In this document: in pieces, positions 44,401-55,864 of the stretch
How positions within the stretch are numbered: the first letter of the stretch is position 1
Layout of the letters: every line of letters starts with the position of its first letter
Assembly (NCBI GenBank): GCA_963678675.1
Contig: OY783194.1
Coordinates: 22,546,278-22,610,277, forward strand
Length of the DNA: 64,000 nt
Origin: Xiphydria camelus
Lineage: Eukaryota; Arthropoda; Insecta; Hymenoptera; Xiphydriidae
Reading direction: 5' to 3'
Notes under the pieces: model-generated
What the model was told of the DNA's origin: nothing
Databases searched by the model: none
What the model saw: only the letters and a program-made list of their open reading frames with translations
Made by a program: the position numbers and the translations under genes

Positions 44401-47400
44401 TCTAGGAGATTGACGCACAAAGAAAGATTTCTAATGCACTTGGTCCTTAGTTCTTTCTCTCTCTCTCTAGGTGTATATCGTTTCATATAAACATTTATAA
44501 GATATTTGAGAGCGGACCCTACGCGCTGCTTTCTTAAGAATAGTTTCATGACATCATCAGTTCGCCTTACGTATCAGATTATTTAATAAATCTACTGAAC
44601 TGATTTTTGCTAATACCAATACCCACTTTCTTTCACATAACGTTCGCATGCTGAATGTAAGTCGAATCAAATTCAGAAATATTGTGTACCCTACCTATAA
44701 GATGAAAAATAATTGCAGCATTACAATTTTTGTCTCAAAAACCCTCCGTTAGTGCGGTGGCTAAATGTAACGTGAGTACTGCGGTGGGGTTTGTGAAACC
44801 CCATACAATAATTTATATATAACAATTAAAAAAAAACGAAAACGTTATTATAAATTACTTTATTAAGTAGGAATAATACAGATTTAAATGTTTTATTCAA
44901 AATCTTGCTCGACTAACTTAACTAACTAAAGAATAACAAACATCTTAACGTCTCGCTTCGGCCGTGGGTGCTTTCATTATCTAGCTCGGATAGAGCATCA
45001 TCCCTATATTTTTGTAGCATTTTTTGCTCTTTTTCATAAGTTTTATTACTCATTTTTGGTTGACTAAAAAAAATATTAAATAATTTATTACAACGCCTTC
45101 TGGGTGAAAATATAATATCCTATCCTATCGTACGGCGCGCAGCACAAATAAATTACACGAGTAATGCGTCGGACAAAATTCAATGTTACTCAAACAGCCG
45201 CAACAACAAAACTGATTCGGTTGGCCTGATAAGTACGTCGATATGCACTCGAAAGGTACCTGAAGGGTTGCCGCTTAGTGGCAAATATCTTTGAAAACAT
45301 TACAAATTATAATTAGTTGGGGTGTACCACACTCCACCGCACTAACGGAGGGTTAAAATATCCCTATCGAAAATGTATCATCAATTCTCATAGAAAACTG
45401 TAAAATCTCCATAGAATTCCCATGGGAATTTGATATGCTTTTGACACAGCAATTCCAGATACCCGCTTATAATAATTTGAGAGAGATGAATGGGAATGTA
45501 TTTATCATAACTCTATGTGTATCCATTCAAACAAATAAAATCTTGTAAGGTCCTATTAGTAATTACAAATAGAACGGTATGTACAGGTCTTTATTATCTT
45601 TATGGGATTTAACTAGTTTTTACGGATAAGTACATACAATAAAATTCTGTAAATCTCTATTTATCATCTCAGTTATACACAGAATCCAACGCATTCTTAT
45701 TCGTCCTTTTCAAACTTTCCTAATGGATATCTGGAATTGCTGTGTCTGAAGCACATCAGATTCTCATAGAAATTGTCTATGGGAGTCTATGGGATCTTTT
45801 CAACAGGGATATACAACTCACGGTTTCCTTGAATTTAATATAAACTAGAAAACTTCACGAGTCATTTTCATTTTTCTTAAAAAATACTCTCGCAGTACAC
45901 ACAAAAAAGTACATGGTTTAAAAATATTCCCTCACGTTTAGCGTCCTTGTAATGCGTTCAACTGCATTGTTCCTTTGAGAATCACCGTACTGAATAAAAA
46001 TATTCTTAATAGCGGACACATTTGTGGCATGTGGTGAATTGCTCCAAGCTCTACGGGCATACTCGCGTGCCATAGAAACATCTGCACTGCCCTTCTCGGC
46101 GAAAGTCGGCGGTTGCTTGGTAAAACGCGCTGCGGTCTTACAAGAAATGAAATTTCACAAGGACGCCTTGATCGATATCCGTCGCGCGTTTAATACTCCG
46201 ATCCACGAAATAATAAAATTTCAACTAAGGTACTCAGAGAGGGAAATAATCGATATTTTGGCGAAAGAACGAATTAGCGATTTATCTGCAATAATGAGCG
46301 CTCAAGAAGAAGAAGAGCCGGTTCTGCTCGAAGGGGAGAATAAAGAGATACCCGGAGCTAGCAAAGCGATGGCACTTGAGTACAATGAAGAGTTTGGGCG
46401 CCACTTTGTGGCGACGATGCCGATTAAAGCAGGCGACGTATTACTCGTCGAGAAACCTTCCTGTACGTTAAGCCTCAGCAAATGGTTAAATTGTACCAGG
46501 ATCTGCACGTACTGTCTGAAGTACTGCTTGGTTTCAATATCTTGTAAACATTGTTTAAAAGAAGTATTTTGTTCCGAAGAGTGCTTAAAGGAAGCTACTA
46601 AAAAGTACCACAAATTGGAATGTAAGAAATTTGATTATATCGAAGTCGACGACAACCTGATTGCTGCTTTTCGAATGGTCATGATATTCGCGAAAGAAGA
46701 AGCCGTGCGAAAAGACGCGATTAAATTTATGAACAAATTGGACAAGCAGAAAGGGCAGAAAGGTAAATGAAAATTCATGGCGTTGCGAGATGTCTGTCGG
46801 TATACCGTATGTATGCGCTCAAGTTCCCTCTTTTGAATTTCCCTGACATTTGACTTCGGTAGTGGTTGGGTCGGTGCTCTAGTCCTGATAGGCCAACTCT
46901 AACTATCCGGACTAGAGCACCGATCCAACCACTACCGAAGTCAAATGTCAGGGAAATTCAAAAGAGGGGGCTTGGGCGCAGACGTACGGTATTCTCTCTA
47001 CTGCGGTCTATTGTCTTTCCCAGCTTTTCCCTTCATCATGAAGGGTGTACCTACTTGTGCATTATTCTTTCTTTCCTTATACATCTAGATTCATTTATCG
47101 GAAACAGTATACAAGCGATGCTTAGTCTCAATTGTAAACCAACGGATACAGTAGATCGACACAGTCGTTGGCTCTCTTTCCTCACGGCCCATACGGCCGT
47201 TATTCTGAGGCGGGAAAGTGACTTTTTGCAAAATGATTCCGAGATTTTGGGAGTTGCTAAGCTCCTTTATCGCTTGGCCCGCATTTTCAAAGAGAATTCT
47301 ATGACGGTGAGGATAATGATAGGTCGTGTAAAAATAAACGTCGTGTACTTAGGGGATGCAGTAGTACTCGTGGCTACAATAATAGTAATAGTTAGAACTA

Positions 47401-48418
47401 TCGCTATAGGAGTCGGGAATGTTGCTGCAGAGTAAGTCACGTTTCATTGCGGTGACCAATCGTAATGTTGTTGCATTAATATAAGAGATAAAAATCGGAC
47501 ATTTTATGCAGGAACACTCTTTGCTATTTGGGAGAATTACATATAACGATGGTATTAATTATGATTAAGTTTATTTTTTATTCGCCATTCTACTTCACTC
47601 CAATCAGATCAACCATAAAGAGGTCCCAGTAGGATTTGGTCTGTACCCGACGTTCTGCTTCTTGAATCATTCCTGCGTGCCCAATGTTATAATGACCACA
47701 TGCAAAGATTACAAGAAGGTTCTGCGTGCGTGCAAGGATATAAAACCAGGAGAACAGGTATATTTTTATCGAAATTGTATTTTTAGCTGGGGATAAGTCT
47801 ACTGAATCTATTTCGACATGCGGCATAAGCTAGATCTAGCTTTATTATTTTGCAATGTATTATTCCAGATATTTCGCAGTTACCTGGAAGGATCTCTCAT
47901 AAGAGACAGTACGAAAAGAAAGGAGTATCTTAAAAAATCGTTCAATTTTTCATGTTCGTGCGAAGCCTGTAACGCACACTATACTTTCAAAAATGAAGCG
48001 ACAGAAAAATTATTATTACCGAAAGCGTTACAGCGTCAATTGCGAATTACGCCGTTTAATATTGAAGCCATGTTTAGGTTGCTTAAAATCATGCAGCGTG
48101 ATATTAAGCAACCATGTGTGGAAGTTGAGATAATGAATGAAGCCCTTTCGGATGCCTACAGTGGAATACTGAACCGTGTATGTAAATTTAGGTTGCAAGA
48201 TGTTCTGTTTTAATTCGAATTAGAGTTTTTGCAATTTTGGTTAATTCCTTATTTCCCACATTGGTATGACCCATCAGCAACTTCACATTTGGCGTAATGG
48301 CCTTAAAATCACAGCGCGTGTCTCACAATACTTCCTATAGGCTCCTAAGGATTGCATTAATACATGTATTTATTTTCAGGATCTTGAACTCCTATACGCT
48401 AATCTTGGCGTACTCTAA
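41454..48418 (+). CDS. SMYD4-like SET/MYND methyltransferase, copy C (six exons)
   Basis: Exons 41454-41622, 46013-46762, 47089-47306, 47608-47757, 47869-48177 and 48380-48418; 544 codons with consistent phases. Exon 3 is nine codons shorter than in A and B. MYND ligands (CTYC, CKHC, C...C, H...C), NHSC and CSCEAC are intact. The start of exon 2 again lacks ATG, supporting the remote exon 1. Ends DLELLYANLGVL, the same early stop as A and B. Intron 1 (4.4 kb) holds two TTAA elements, a Harbinger-like hairpin and an insert with an 8-bp duplication; intron 2 holds one hairpin. Confidence 0.85.
41635..42426. mobile_element. TTAA element, CCCTTCGTTGCTCACG ends
   Basis: TTAA both sides; the empty TTAA is seen in unit B at 21753. 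Inserted 13 bp after the exon 1 donor. Contains a nested 194-bp hairpin. piggyBac-type ends; no transposase. Confidence 0.75.
42195..42388. mobile_element. 194-bp Harbinger-like hairpin
   Basis: Flanked by TTA; ends AGCCGCGTTCCCACTATGCC and near-complement. Arms are rich in GCCAACTGGCA-type motifs. Confidence 0.75.
42508..43190. other. Insertion of unknown type in SMYD-C intron 1
   Basis: Absent from unit B (21830). Contains a 100-codon minus-strand ORF (43013-42711). Upstream of it lie two ACCAATCA boxes and a GC box. No family recognised. Confidence 0.35.
43689..43822. mobile_element. 134-bp Harbinger-like hairpin at the shared hot site
   Basis: Ends AAGGTGCAGTTAAACGGCC and perfect complement; arms about 55 bp. 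Same TA as the unrelated hairpin 22291-22619 in unit B. Confidence 0.75.
44285..44618. mobile_element. 334-bp insertion with 8-bp target duplication
   Basis: ATACCCAC occurs on both sides (44277-44284 and 44619-44626) and once in units A and B. An 8-bp duplication suggests hAT; inverted ends are not obvious. Confidence 0.55.
44742..45352. mobile_element. TTAA element, CCCTCCGTTAGTGCGG ends
   Basis: Ends CCCTCCGTTAGTGCGGTGG and complement; TTAA kept on the right, AAAA on the left. Units A and B have TTAA there without an insert. Confidence 0.7.
45357..45816. repeat. 460-bp ATATCCC MITE, unit C left copy
   Basis: Directly abuts the TTAA element at 44742. Inverted partner at 48588. Confidence 0.7.
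46805..46989. mobile_element. CCGTATGT hairpin MITE (core family member 2)
   Basis: TA-flanked, in SMYD-C intron 2; empty site in unit B at 33415. Core TTTGACTTCGGTAGTGG shared with 37462 and 55637; 185 bp. Confidence 0.75.
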
Positions 48419-48587
48419 GGAAAATAGCATTTCAACGAGGTTTAGTGGACATCATTTCACTTCTGCAATAACGAACCCATTTGTCCACTTTTTTATTGGA
48501 TTCCGGGCGATACTATATTTTATCACAAAAAGAAAATATAAAATTATTACTCACAGTATGAATAAAAGTAATAACGCGCGACGCATT

Positions 48588-49016
48588 AGCATCCCTATTG
48601 AAAAGATCCCATGGATTATCATAGACAATTTCTATGGGAATCTAATGTGCCTTTGACACAGCAATTTATGATGTGCACTAGAAAAGTTTGAAAAGGACGA
48701 ATAAGAATTTATTAATTTTTATGTGAATTTCAGATGATACCGAATTTTATACATATCCGCAAAAACAAGTAGAATTCTATAAAGATAATAACGACTTATA
48801 CACGCCGTTTTATTTGTAATCTGTAATTTGTTTCTACAGGTGCACGTACAATCTAATACATTCCTACGAGTATTCATCAATCTTAGGTTTTTATTACTGA
48901 GTATCTGAAATTGCTGTGTCAAAAGCACATCAAATTCCCATAGAGATTCTATGGGATTTTTACAAATTTTCAATGAGAATCTATGATATTTTTTCAATAG
49001 AGATATCAGATTGTTT
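48588..49016. repeat. 460-bp ATATCCC MITE, unit C right copy (inverted)
   Basis: Reverse-complement partner of 45357-45816, 170 bp after the SMYD-C stop. Confidence 0.7.
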
Positions 49017-49346
49017 GATATATGTGTGGATACTATCTTTTTTTTTCCGCGTGAGAATATTTTTAAGGTACATACAATATATCTATTAACCAAAGTGTTT
49101 TTCATAACTAAACATATTAGATAAGTTTTTCTACTACATAATTACTGTGTTTACAATGCAGAGGGTCTATATTCTTATCATTGACATTGAACTTATGACT
49201 AAATCACAATATTTTGCTGACCGAAAAGTCTTTATAACATTTGTATTACAGTAGTATAGTTAGTGTTGGGGGGTATATCATATATATTTTTTCATTTAAT
49301 ATTGTTTTTTAATCAGTATTCAATCCCTATCGACTTTTATAAATAA

Positions 49347-50191
49347 TACATGGTGGCCACTGGTCTGGGAATTCTGGAAAACCTGGAAAAGTCAGGGAAT
49401 TTTGATCGATATGGAAAAGCCCGGGAAATTTGTTAAGGCCAGGGAAAATTTCTTTGAAACAAGAATTTTTTTCCGGTCACTTCGCATCAGAGTTTGTTAC
49501 AAAAATACGAATAAAAGGTGGTAAACTTTGCGTTGTACCATTTTTCGGTAACATTGAGATTGATTTGATGTCATGGTTTCCCTTAATTATCACAATAAAA
49601 ATGTTGAAAATTTAAATGAAGAATCACTAGTAGCCTAAAGACAAGTCTATAATGCGATTAATAATGCAGGAGGAATTGAGAATTTTGACATTACAAACAA
49701 AATTATTCAGTATTGTCGTAACGCTCATGCACGGTATACCTACTGAAGCTTGCAAAGAAAAAAAATGGAAGGATGAGGCATCTAAAACTGCACGTAATGA
49801 AAAAGTACAGGCTGGGTTGAAATTTAAAACTTTAAATTTGCAAACAAATAAAATTGTAGAAGAAACTCGCCAAAAATCATCTGCGATTGAGAAGGAGATT
49901 AAAGAATTAGGATAAACTAATTTTTTAAGCAAAAAAATTCATCAAAACATTCACGATTAGCCAAAGATGAAAAGAAACAAAAGTTGAACAAAGTACCTAC
50001 TTTATTTTATTGTTATATGGATACAAATGTAAAGTTTAATTTATGTGAAAATAAAAACGATGAATAATTTTCTATTTTTAAATTCTTTAGTTTTCTTCAT
50101 TTTTATGGTCTGGGAATTATTCAAGAAACGGTCCTGGAAAACCTGAAAAAGTCAGGGAATTTCAATGTCTAAAACCAGCGGCCACCATGTA
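49347..50191 (+). mobile_element. 845-bp element, TACATGGTGGCC ends
   Basis: Ends TACATGGTGGCCACTGG and CCAGCGGCCACCATGTA. Subterminal CTGGAAAACCTGGAAAA and TCAGGGAATTT motifs occur at both ends. Unit A (8495) is empty. Contains the ORF at 49652-49915. The ATAA flanks do not settle a superfamily. Confidence 0.65.
49652..49915 (+). CDS. 87-codon coiled-coil-like ORF in the 49347 element
   Basis: Lys/Glu-rich, including TEACKEKKWKDEASKTARNE and a heptad-like tail ending KEIKELG. Probably the surviving end of a transposon protein. Not recognised. Confidence 0.35.
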   Translation: MRLIMQEELRILTLQTKLFSIVVTLMHGIPTEACKEKKWKDEASKTARNEKVQAGLKFKTLNLQTNKIVEETRQKSSAIEKEIKELG

Positions 50192-50458
50192 ATAAAATAC
50201 TAAAATTTCCTGTATTTCTATATTACGATAATCCTTCTTAATTGTTTAGTGTTGTAATATAGAAGTGTTTAATATCGGTTTTATTCCTTTTTTTTCTCGT
50301 TTGGTTCGGCGATGGCCTCTGATGGGATTTCCCCACTCCCCACTCCTCTCCCCTTGAACCAGTCCTAACTGAGCTACTAATCGCGCCGCGTCGTTCGCAC
50401 AGTGCGCGTGAGCACGGCAGAACAATGTTCGTTCGGTTCGTTCGTTCAGCGAGCCTTA

Positions 50459-50542
50459 AGGTGCTTTAGACGCTCATGCAATTTGGCCAAATGGCTTGTG
50501 CAAACCAATTGGCGCAAATTGCATGAGCGTCTAAGCGCACCT
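50459..50542. mobile_element. 84-bp Harbinger-like hairpin
   Basis: TTA on both sides; ends AGGTGCTTTAGACGC and GCGTCTAAGCGCACCT. Unit B reads CCTTACC there, the exact empty site. Confidence 0.8.
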
Positions 50543-50556
50543 TTACCATTTGCCAT

Positions 50557-50790
50557 TTAACCCTTTCAGACCTGGTGTACACTAGTATGTACATTGATTT
50601 TAGCTATTTTCTTAAAAAATGTTACGCAAAAATACAATTTTGTACTGTTTGCACATAAACAAGGACATGTTTTCTGTCCCTGTTTATGTGCAGACAGTAC
50701 AAAATTGTATTTTTACGTAACATTTTTTAATAAAATAGCTAAAATCAATGTATTGTACATACTCGTACAAACCAGGTCTGAAAGAGTTAA
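50557..50790. mobile_element. TTAA palindrome, CCCTTTCAGACCTGG ends
   Basis: Almost entirely palindromic (arms about 95 bp), TTAA both sides; unit A at 8733 has the empty TTAA. Confidence 0.8.
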
Positions 50791-51029
50791 CGTCGTAGAT
50801 ACGTAACTGGAATCGCCCGATCTTGAATTGTCGGTCGCATGACCAGTGCCAAGCTTTTCCATTCTTTCGTTTGTATGTTTGAAACGTGGTGACAAGCGAC
50901 ATAACTTCATTCACTCATTTCTGCCCTGAATTAGTTTCACAAAAAATATGAAGACGAGCGAGTTGGCAGACGTAAAGATAAAGTCGCCGAAACAAATAGT
51001 TAGCACAGAAAAATCGACTAGAACGTCTG

Positions 51030-53464
51030 TTAACACTTTCACTGCTACATTTTTCTGGAAAACTTGCCCAGAAGCGGCAATTTGTTTTTAAGTAAAAAAT
51101 GAAATTCTTCATTGAAAAAGTCTTTTTTTTGGATTTAGTGATGTAAATTTATTACTCAGTTGTCAATTTTGACACGTGTCACGGATCCGTACCATGAGCA
51201 CTGGACAATAAATTTTCTGTGCAGTGCTCGTCGACACGGATCCGTGACAAGTATATTTTAATTGGTTTTTCGAGCGGTTTGAGGAACTCGATAAGTTTAT
51301 TTACGACGTGCGATAAGATATTCTTAGCGATGCTGTAACAGTGCTGGGCAGTTCGGAACTCTGTATGTTTATTTCCAATGTTTACTTGTCGACGCCGCTA
51401 TACGGCCGGCGCTCGGGTTATGGCTCCTCTACACGTTGGCCAATGCGCTCGCCAATGCGTTGGCCAGCGTGCTCGCCAATGCACTGGCAAGGACATTGGA
51501 AACTCCTCTACACGCTGGCCAATGCGCTCGCCAATGCGTCAAGGCCCCTCTACACGTTGGCCAATGCATTGGCAAGCACGCTGGCCAATGCACATTGGCC
51601 AGCGTGTAGACGGGGCTATTGGTGATATTGGCGGCATGGCACCAGCGTTGGCGGAGCTGGGCCAAGCGTTGGCGACCGATCCGTCGTGGTGTCGGTTTTT
51701 GAAGACAGATCAAAGGCGTTGGCCTTGGAGCTGGCGGACGTTGGTGTCGCGTCCACACGTTGGCCGCATTGGCCTAGTATGTGAATAGCTGTCGCACCCG
51801 AGGCGAAATTTGTATATTCATTTTGACATTGAAGACACTGCTAATTTTCATTGCACTAGCAGTATGTTCGATTTAAAAGAAGTGTTCATATCCATATTAA
51901 AATGGCACTGATTTTAATACTTCTGACAGACTGTACATAATTCAATTTTCAGTAGTAACAGGATCAAGTCAGTGTTTTAGAACGCAAAATTATACTCAAT
52001 TTAACACCGATGTGTTAAAGATGTATGCGATCTATGTAAACTCCGCAAAAACTATAGGACTACTTTATAGGTCTGTTAAAAGAATTTAGTAATAAAATTA
52101 TTTATATTTGTACGATAAGGATCAAGGGTTTGTCAACAATTAAGGTGACAAATATATTATTTATTTGCCAATTTTGCGGCTTGAAATTGTTGCAGTGCAG
52201 TTGTTCATATTGGCCTGCGTCGAAATAAACTGAATTCCATGTCCTTGCCAGTGCGTTGGCTAGCGCGCTGGCCAGCGTATTGGCGGACGCATTGGCGAGC
52301 GCATTGGCCAGCGTGTAGAGGAGTTTCCAATGTCCTTGCCAGTGCATTGGCGAGCGCGCTGGCCAACGCACTGGCAAGGACATGGAATTCAGTTTATTTC
52401 GACGCAGGCCAATATGAACAACTGCACTGCAACAATTTGAAGCCGCAAAATTGGCAAATAAATAATATATTTGTCACCTTAATTGTTGATAAACCCTTGA
52501 TCCTTATCGTACAAATATAAATAATTTTATTACTAAATTCTTTTAACAGACCTATAAAGTAGTCCTATAGTTTTTGCGGAGTTTACATAGATCGCATACA
52601 TCTTTAACACATCGGTGTTAAATTGAGTATAATTTTGCGTTCTAAAACACTGACTTGATCCTGCTACTACTGAAAATTGAATTATGTACAGTCTCTCAGA
52701 AGTATTAAAATCAGTGCCATTTTAATATGGACATGAACACTTCTTTTAAATCGAACATACTGCTAGTGCAATGAAAATTAGCAGTGTCTTCAATGTCAAA
52801 ATGAATATACAAATTTCGCCTCGGGTGTGACAGCTATTCACATACTAGGCCAATGCGGCCAACGTGTGGACGCGACACCAACGTCCGCCAGCTCCAAGGC
52901 CAACGCCTTTGATCTGTCTTCAAAAACCGACACCACGACGGATCGGTCGCCAACGCTTGGCCCAGCTCCGCCAACGCTGGTGCCATGCCGCCAATATCAC
53001 CAATAGCCCCGTCTACACGCTGGCCAATGTGCATTGGCCAGCGTGCTTGCCAATGCATTGGCCAACGTGTAGAGGGGCCTTTACACGTTCACGTGCACCG
53101 CTCGAGCGATATGAAACGTCAGAGCGTTTAGGCCAAACTGTATGTAAAAAAACTATAAAGGATGCACAGAAAATCTTTATTTTGTTAATAGGCGACAAAT
53201 AAAATATTTAATGCCCGACGGACCCGCCTTACTATCATCCATATTATTCCACTTACGAAAAAAAAAAATCGGAAACGAACAAACTTTTTTAAAGTCCCGA
53301 TACGTATGCTACACGCTCGTCAACGTACGTCCGCCTTCAACCACTGTGCAGTTCGGACTGGCAATGTAATATGAGAATGTGCATGCGTCACGGATCCGTG
53401 CCACGCGCAGTGTTTGGAGGCTCAGTCTGGCACGAATCCGTGCCATGAGCAATGAAAGTGTTAA
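51030..53464. mobile_element. 2.4-kb TTAA element containing a palindrome
   Basis: TTAACACTTTCACTGC on the left, CAATGAAAGTGTTAA on the right. Its right TTAA is the left TTAA of the next element (53461). Several CACGGATCCGTG palindromes lie near both ends. Confidence 0.75.
51541..53082. repeat. 1.54-kb near-perfect palindrome
   Basis: Arms of about 760 bp around 52311. The ends read AAGGCCCCTCTACACGTTGG and complement. About 430 bp of each arm is unique sequence; the rest alternates hexamers such as TTGGCC, AATGCG and CTCGCC. Identical ORFs on opposite strands in each arm are palindrome artefacts. Confidence 0.85.
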
Positions 53465-53869
53465 CACGTTGACTGCCATGCTGGTCCCACAGGACCATCA
53501 AGTAAAGTATCTAAACCGGCAGCGCGCGTAGGTCCCATGGGACGAACGCAGGTAAGGACGCCTCTCAGACCGTTGATTCATATTTGACTGTATTTTGCTA
53601 TGGGAAGGGACCAACATGGCTGAGGGGAACAATAGTATAATGATGTTTCGGGAATTTTTTTCGAACTTTTTTTGCCTGTGGTCAGAATAAAAATAAAAAA
53701 AATTGCAGTTTCCATTGTTTTAATTTTTTTCAATTTATTCGGAAATGTTTTTGCCGAAAATTAAATGCACATGAGTTATTGCGTTTTCAAAAAGTCCAAA
53801 TATATTATAATTTATCATCGGCCTATGGGAACTATTTTTGAAAAATATGGGTTGCAGTTAACGTGTTGA
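53461..53869. mobile_element. TTAA element in NIFK exon, unit C
   Basis: Orthologue of 8977-9369; the right TTAA is now TTGA. Shares the 53461 TTAA with its neighbour. Confidence 0.75.
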
Positions 53870-54359
53870 TGAGGAAAAGTCGAAAATAAGAACAATCGGC
53901 AAGATGAAGTTCGCGATAAAGTTAGTTCACGACGAAAAGTCACCAATAAAGTTAGTTAGTAAGAATTCACTAATGGAGCCGGTTAACGAAGAAAAAACGA
54001 TAAAGTCAACCAATGAAGAGAAGTCGGTGATAAAGTTGGATAACGAAAAAAAGTCGAGTAATAAAGTAAAGTCAAAGTTGATGAAAATAAGTGCAAAGGA
54101 TACTGATATACATGTTACAAGAATCACCGCTTCGTAAAGCAGTGAGGAATATTAAACAAATTCTGAAGGTATGATACACATTTATAACTAATGTGAATTG
54201 AAAATCGTAATAAACAAATAATGTAACTTTGCCGTTATTGTCTTAATTGTATACAGTTATGGTAGACAAAGGGAAATGTGGAGAAAAAAGAGGAGAAACC
54301 AATTAAAATGGCAAAAATCAGTGAGAAAGTATCAGAAGAGACTCCTCAAGAGAAAGTAT

Positions 54360-54930
54360 GAGGGATGTCCAGAAAATAAGTTCCGTTTATTTTGTACAAA
54401 TAAAAAAAGCGCTTTTATTGAAAAAAATAAATAAATAAATAAATAAAAATGAAATTTACAGAAATTGTACTTCAATATATGTATTACTTTTCTATGTATG
54501 TAATCCCCAGCGATCTCAATATATTTTGTATACCTGGAAACACGAGCTTTGAAATTCCCTCCTTGTAGACCCCCCCCCCCCCCTCCTTGTCTTGTGGATG
54601 GAATATTCTGACTCATCAACCCTGATTTAGCCTCTTCTGACTACCATTTATTCATTAAATTAAAGGAGGAATTAGAGGTAAATCGCTTCAGCTCTGATGA
54701 CGAGGTCAAGGAAACAGTCAAGAACTAGACACAAGAGGTGGCGGCAAGCTTCTACAAGGAGGGAATTTCAAAGCTCGCTTCCAGGTATAGAAAATGTATT
54801 GAGATCGCTAGGGATTATATAGAAAAGTAATACATATACTGAAGTACACAATTCCTGTAAATTTCATTTTTTTCAATAGAAACTCGATTGTTACAAAATA
54901 AACAGAACTTATTTTCTAGACACATCCCTC
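54360..54930 (+). mobile_element. Foldback mariner, C-terminal remnant, in NIFK intron
   Basis: Ends GAGGGATGTCCAGAAAATAAG and CTTATTTTCTAGACACATCCC. From 54620 the frame reads PDLASSDYHLFIKLKEEL and later YKEGISKLASRYRKCIEIA, a mariner transposase C-terminus (PDLAxxDYHLF), with an internal TAG. The left half is an inverted copy of the right end, so the body is a hairpin with a 15-base C run at the join. Confidence 0.75.
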
Positions 54931-55383
54931 GAATTCACTTCAACAGGGGGTGTCATTTATATCGAACATACTCCACATGGATTCTATGAAGAACAGATGC
55001 GCGACTATTTGAAACAGTTCGGACAAGTGATCAGGGCCAGAGTGGTTAGATCAAAGAAGGTAATTAATTAACTGTAATATTTATTTAAAAGTATAGATAA
55101 TTAGGAAGTTAAAGGTAGTTAGCTAAATCTTTTATGGGTGTTTAAATAACAAAACGTTGGGTGCTTTATTTTGGTTACAGACTGGGAGAAGTCGAGGATA
55201 TGGTTTCGTCGAATTTGCTGTTCCCGAAGTGGCCAAAATGGCTGCTGAAACGATGAACAATTACCTGATGTACGGCAGACTGTTGAAAGGTAAATGTCGT
55301 TATGCCGTAGTCCTCCTTAGAGTATATCAAACTATTTACTTATGTCTTATTGTTGTAATAAAGGAAGCTATATTCAATCTATA

Positions 55384-55632
55384 CTGCCGTGTTAAGTTAA
55401 AAGGGCGTATCTGACATTTTTACAGTTTTGAGATATTAGAATTTTTCTAGGTAGGTAATTCTTTTCGCGCCACACTGATGATGAAGAGTTCAAAATAAAT
55501 GATAAAATATTTTATTCTTTCTGGGCTAGATACGACATTTTAACTTAACCACGTGTCAGACTTTTATAAAATCAAGTAAACTGAAAAATAATTGTTTGTA
55601 GATACCTATGCGCTTTTAACTTAACACGGCAG
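55384..55632. mobile_element. 249-bp TA-flanked element, CTGCCGTGTTAAGTTAAAAG ends
   Basis: Inverted ends of about 20 bp, AT-rich inside. Followed at 2-4 bp by the next hairpin, in the NIFK intron. Confidence 0.7.
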
Positions 55633-55636
55633 TATA

Positions 55637-55864
55637 CAGTATGTCTGATTTCAAACGCCGATTTTTGAACTTCCCTGACATTTGACTTCAGTAGTGGTTG
55701 GGACGGTGCTCTAGTAATTTATGGTTAGAGTTGCTAGAGAGTTGTACTCTCCTGCACTCTCCTGAAGCCAACTCTAACCAAAATTACTAGAGCACCATCC
55801 CAACCACTACCGAAGTCAAATGTCAGGGAAGTTCAAAAATCGGCGTTTGAAATCAGACATACTG
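55637..55864. mobile_element. CAGTATGTC hairpin MITE (core family member 3)
   Basis: TA-flanked; ends CAGTATGTCTGATTTC and complement. Core TTTGACTTCAGTAGTGG. Arms over 95 bp. Confidence 0.75.

Noticed and set aside
51378..51788. Trp/Ala-rich ORFs on both strands (also 52834-53202)
   Set aside because: They follow from TTGGCC/AATGCG repeats and the palindrome; identical reading on opposite arms shows no independent coding signal.
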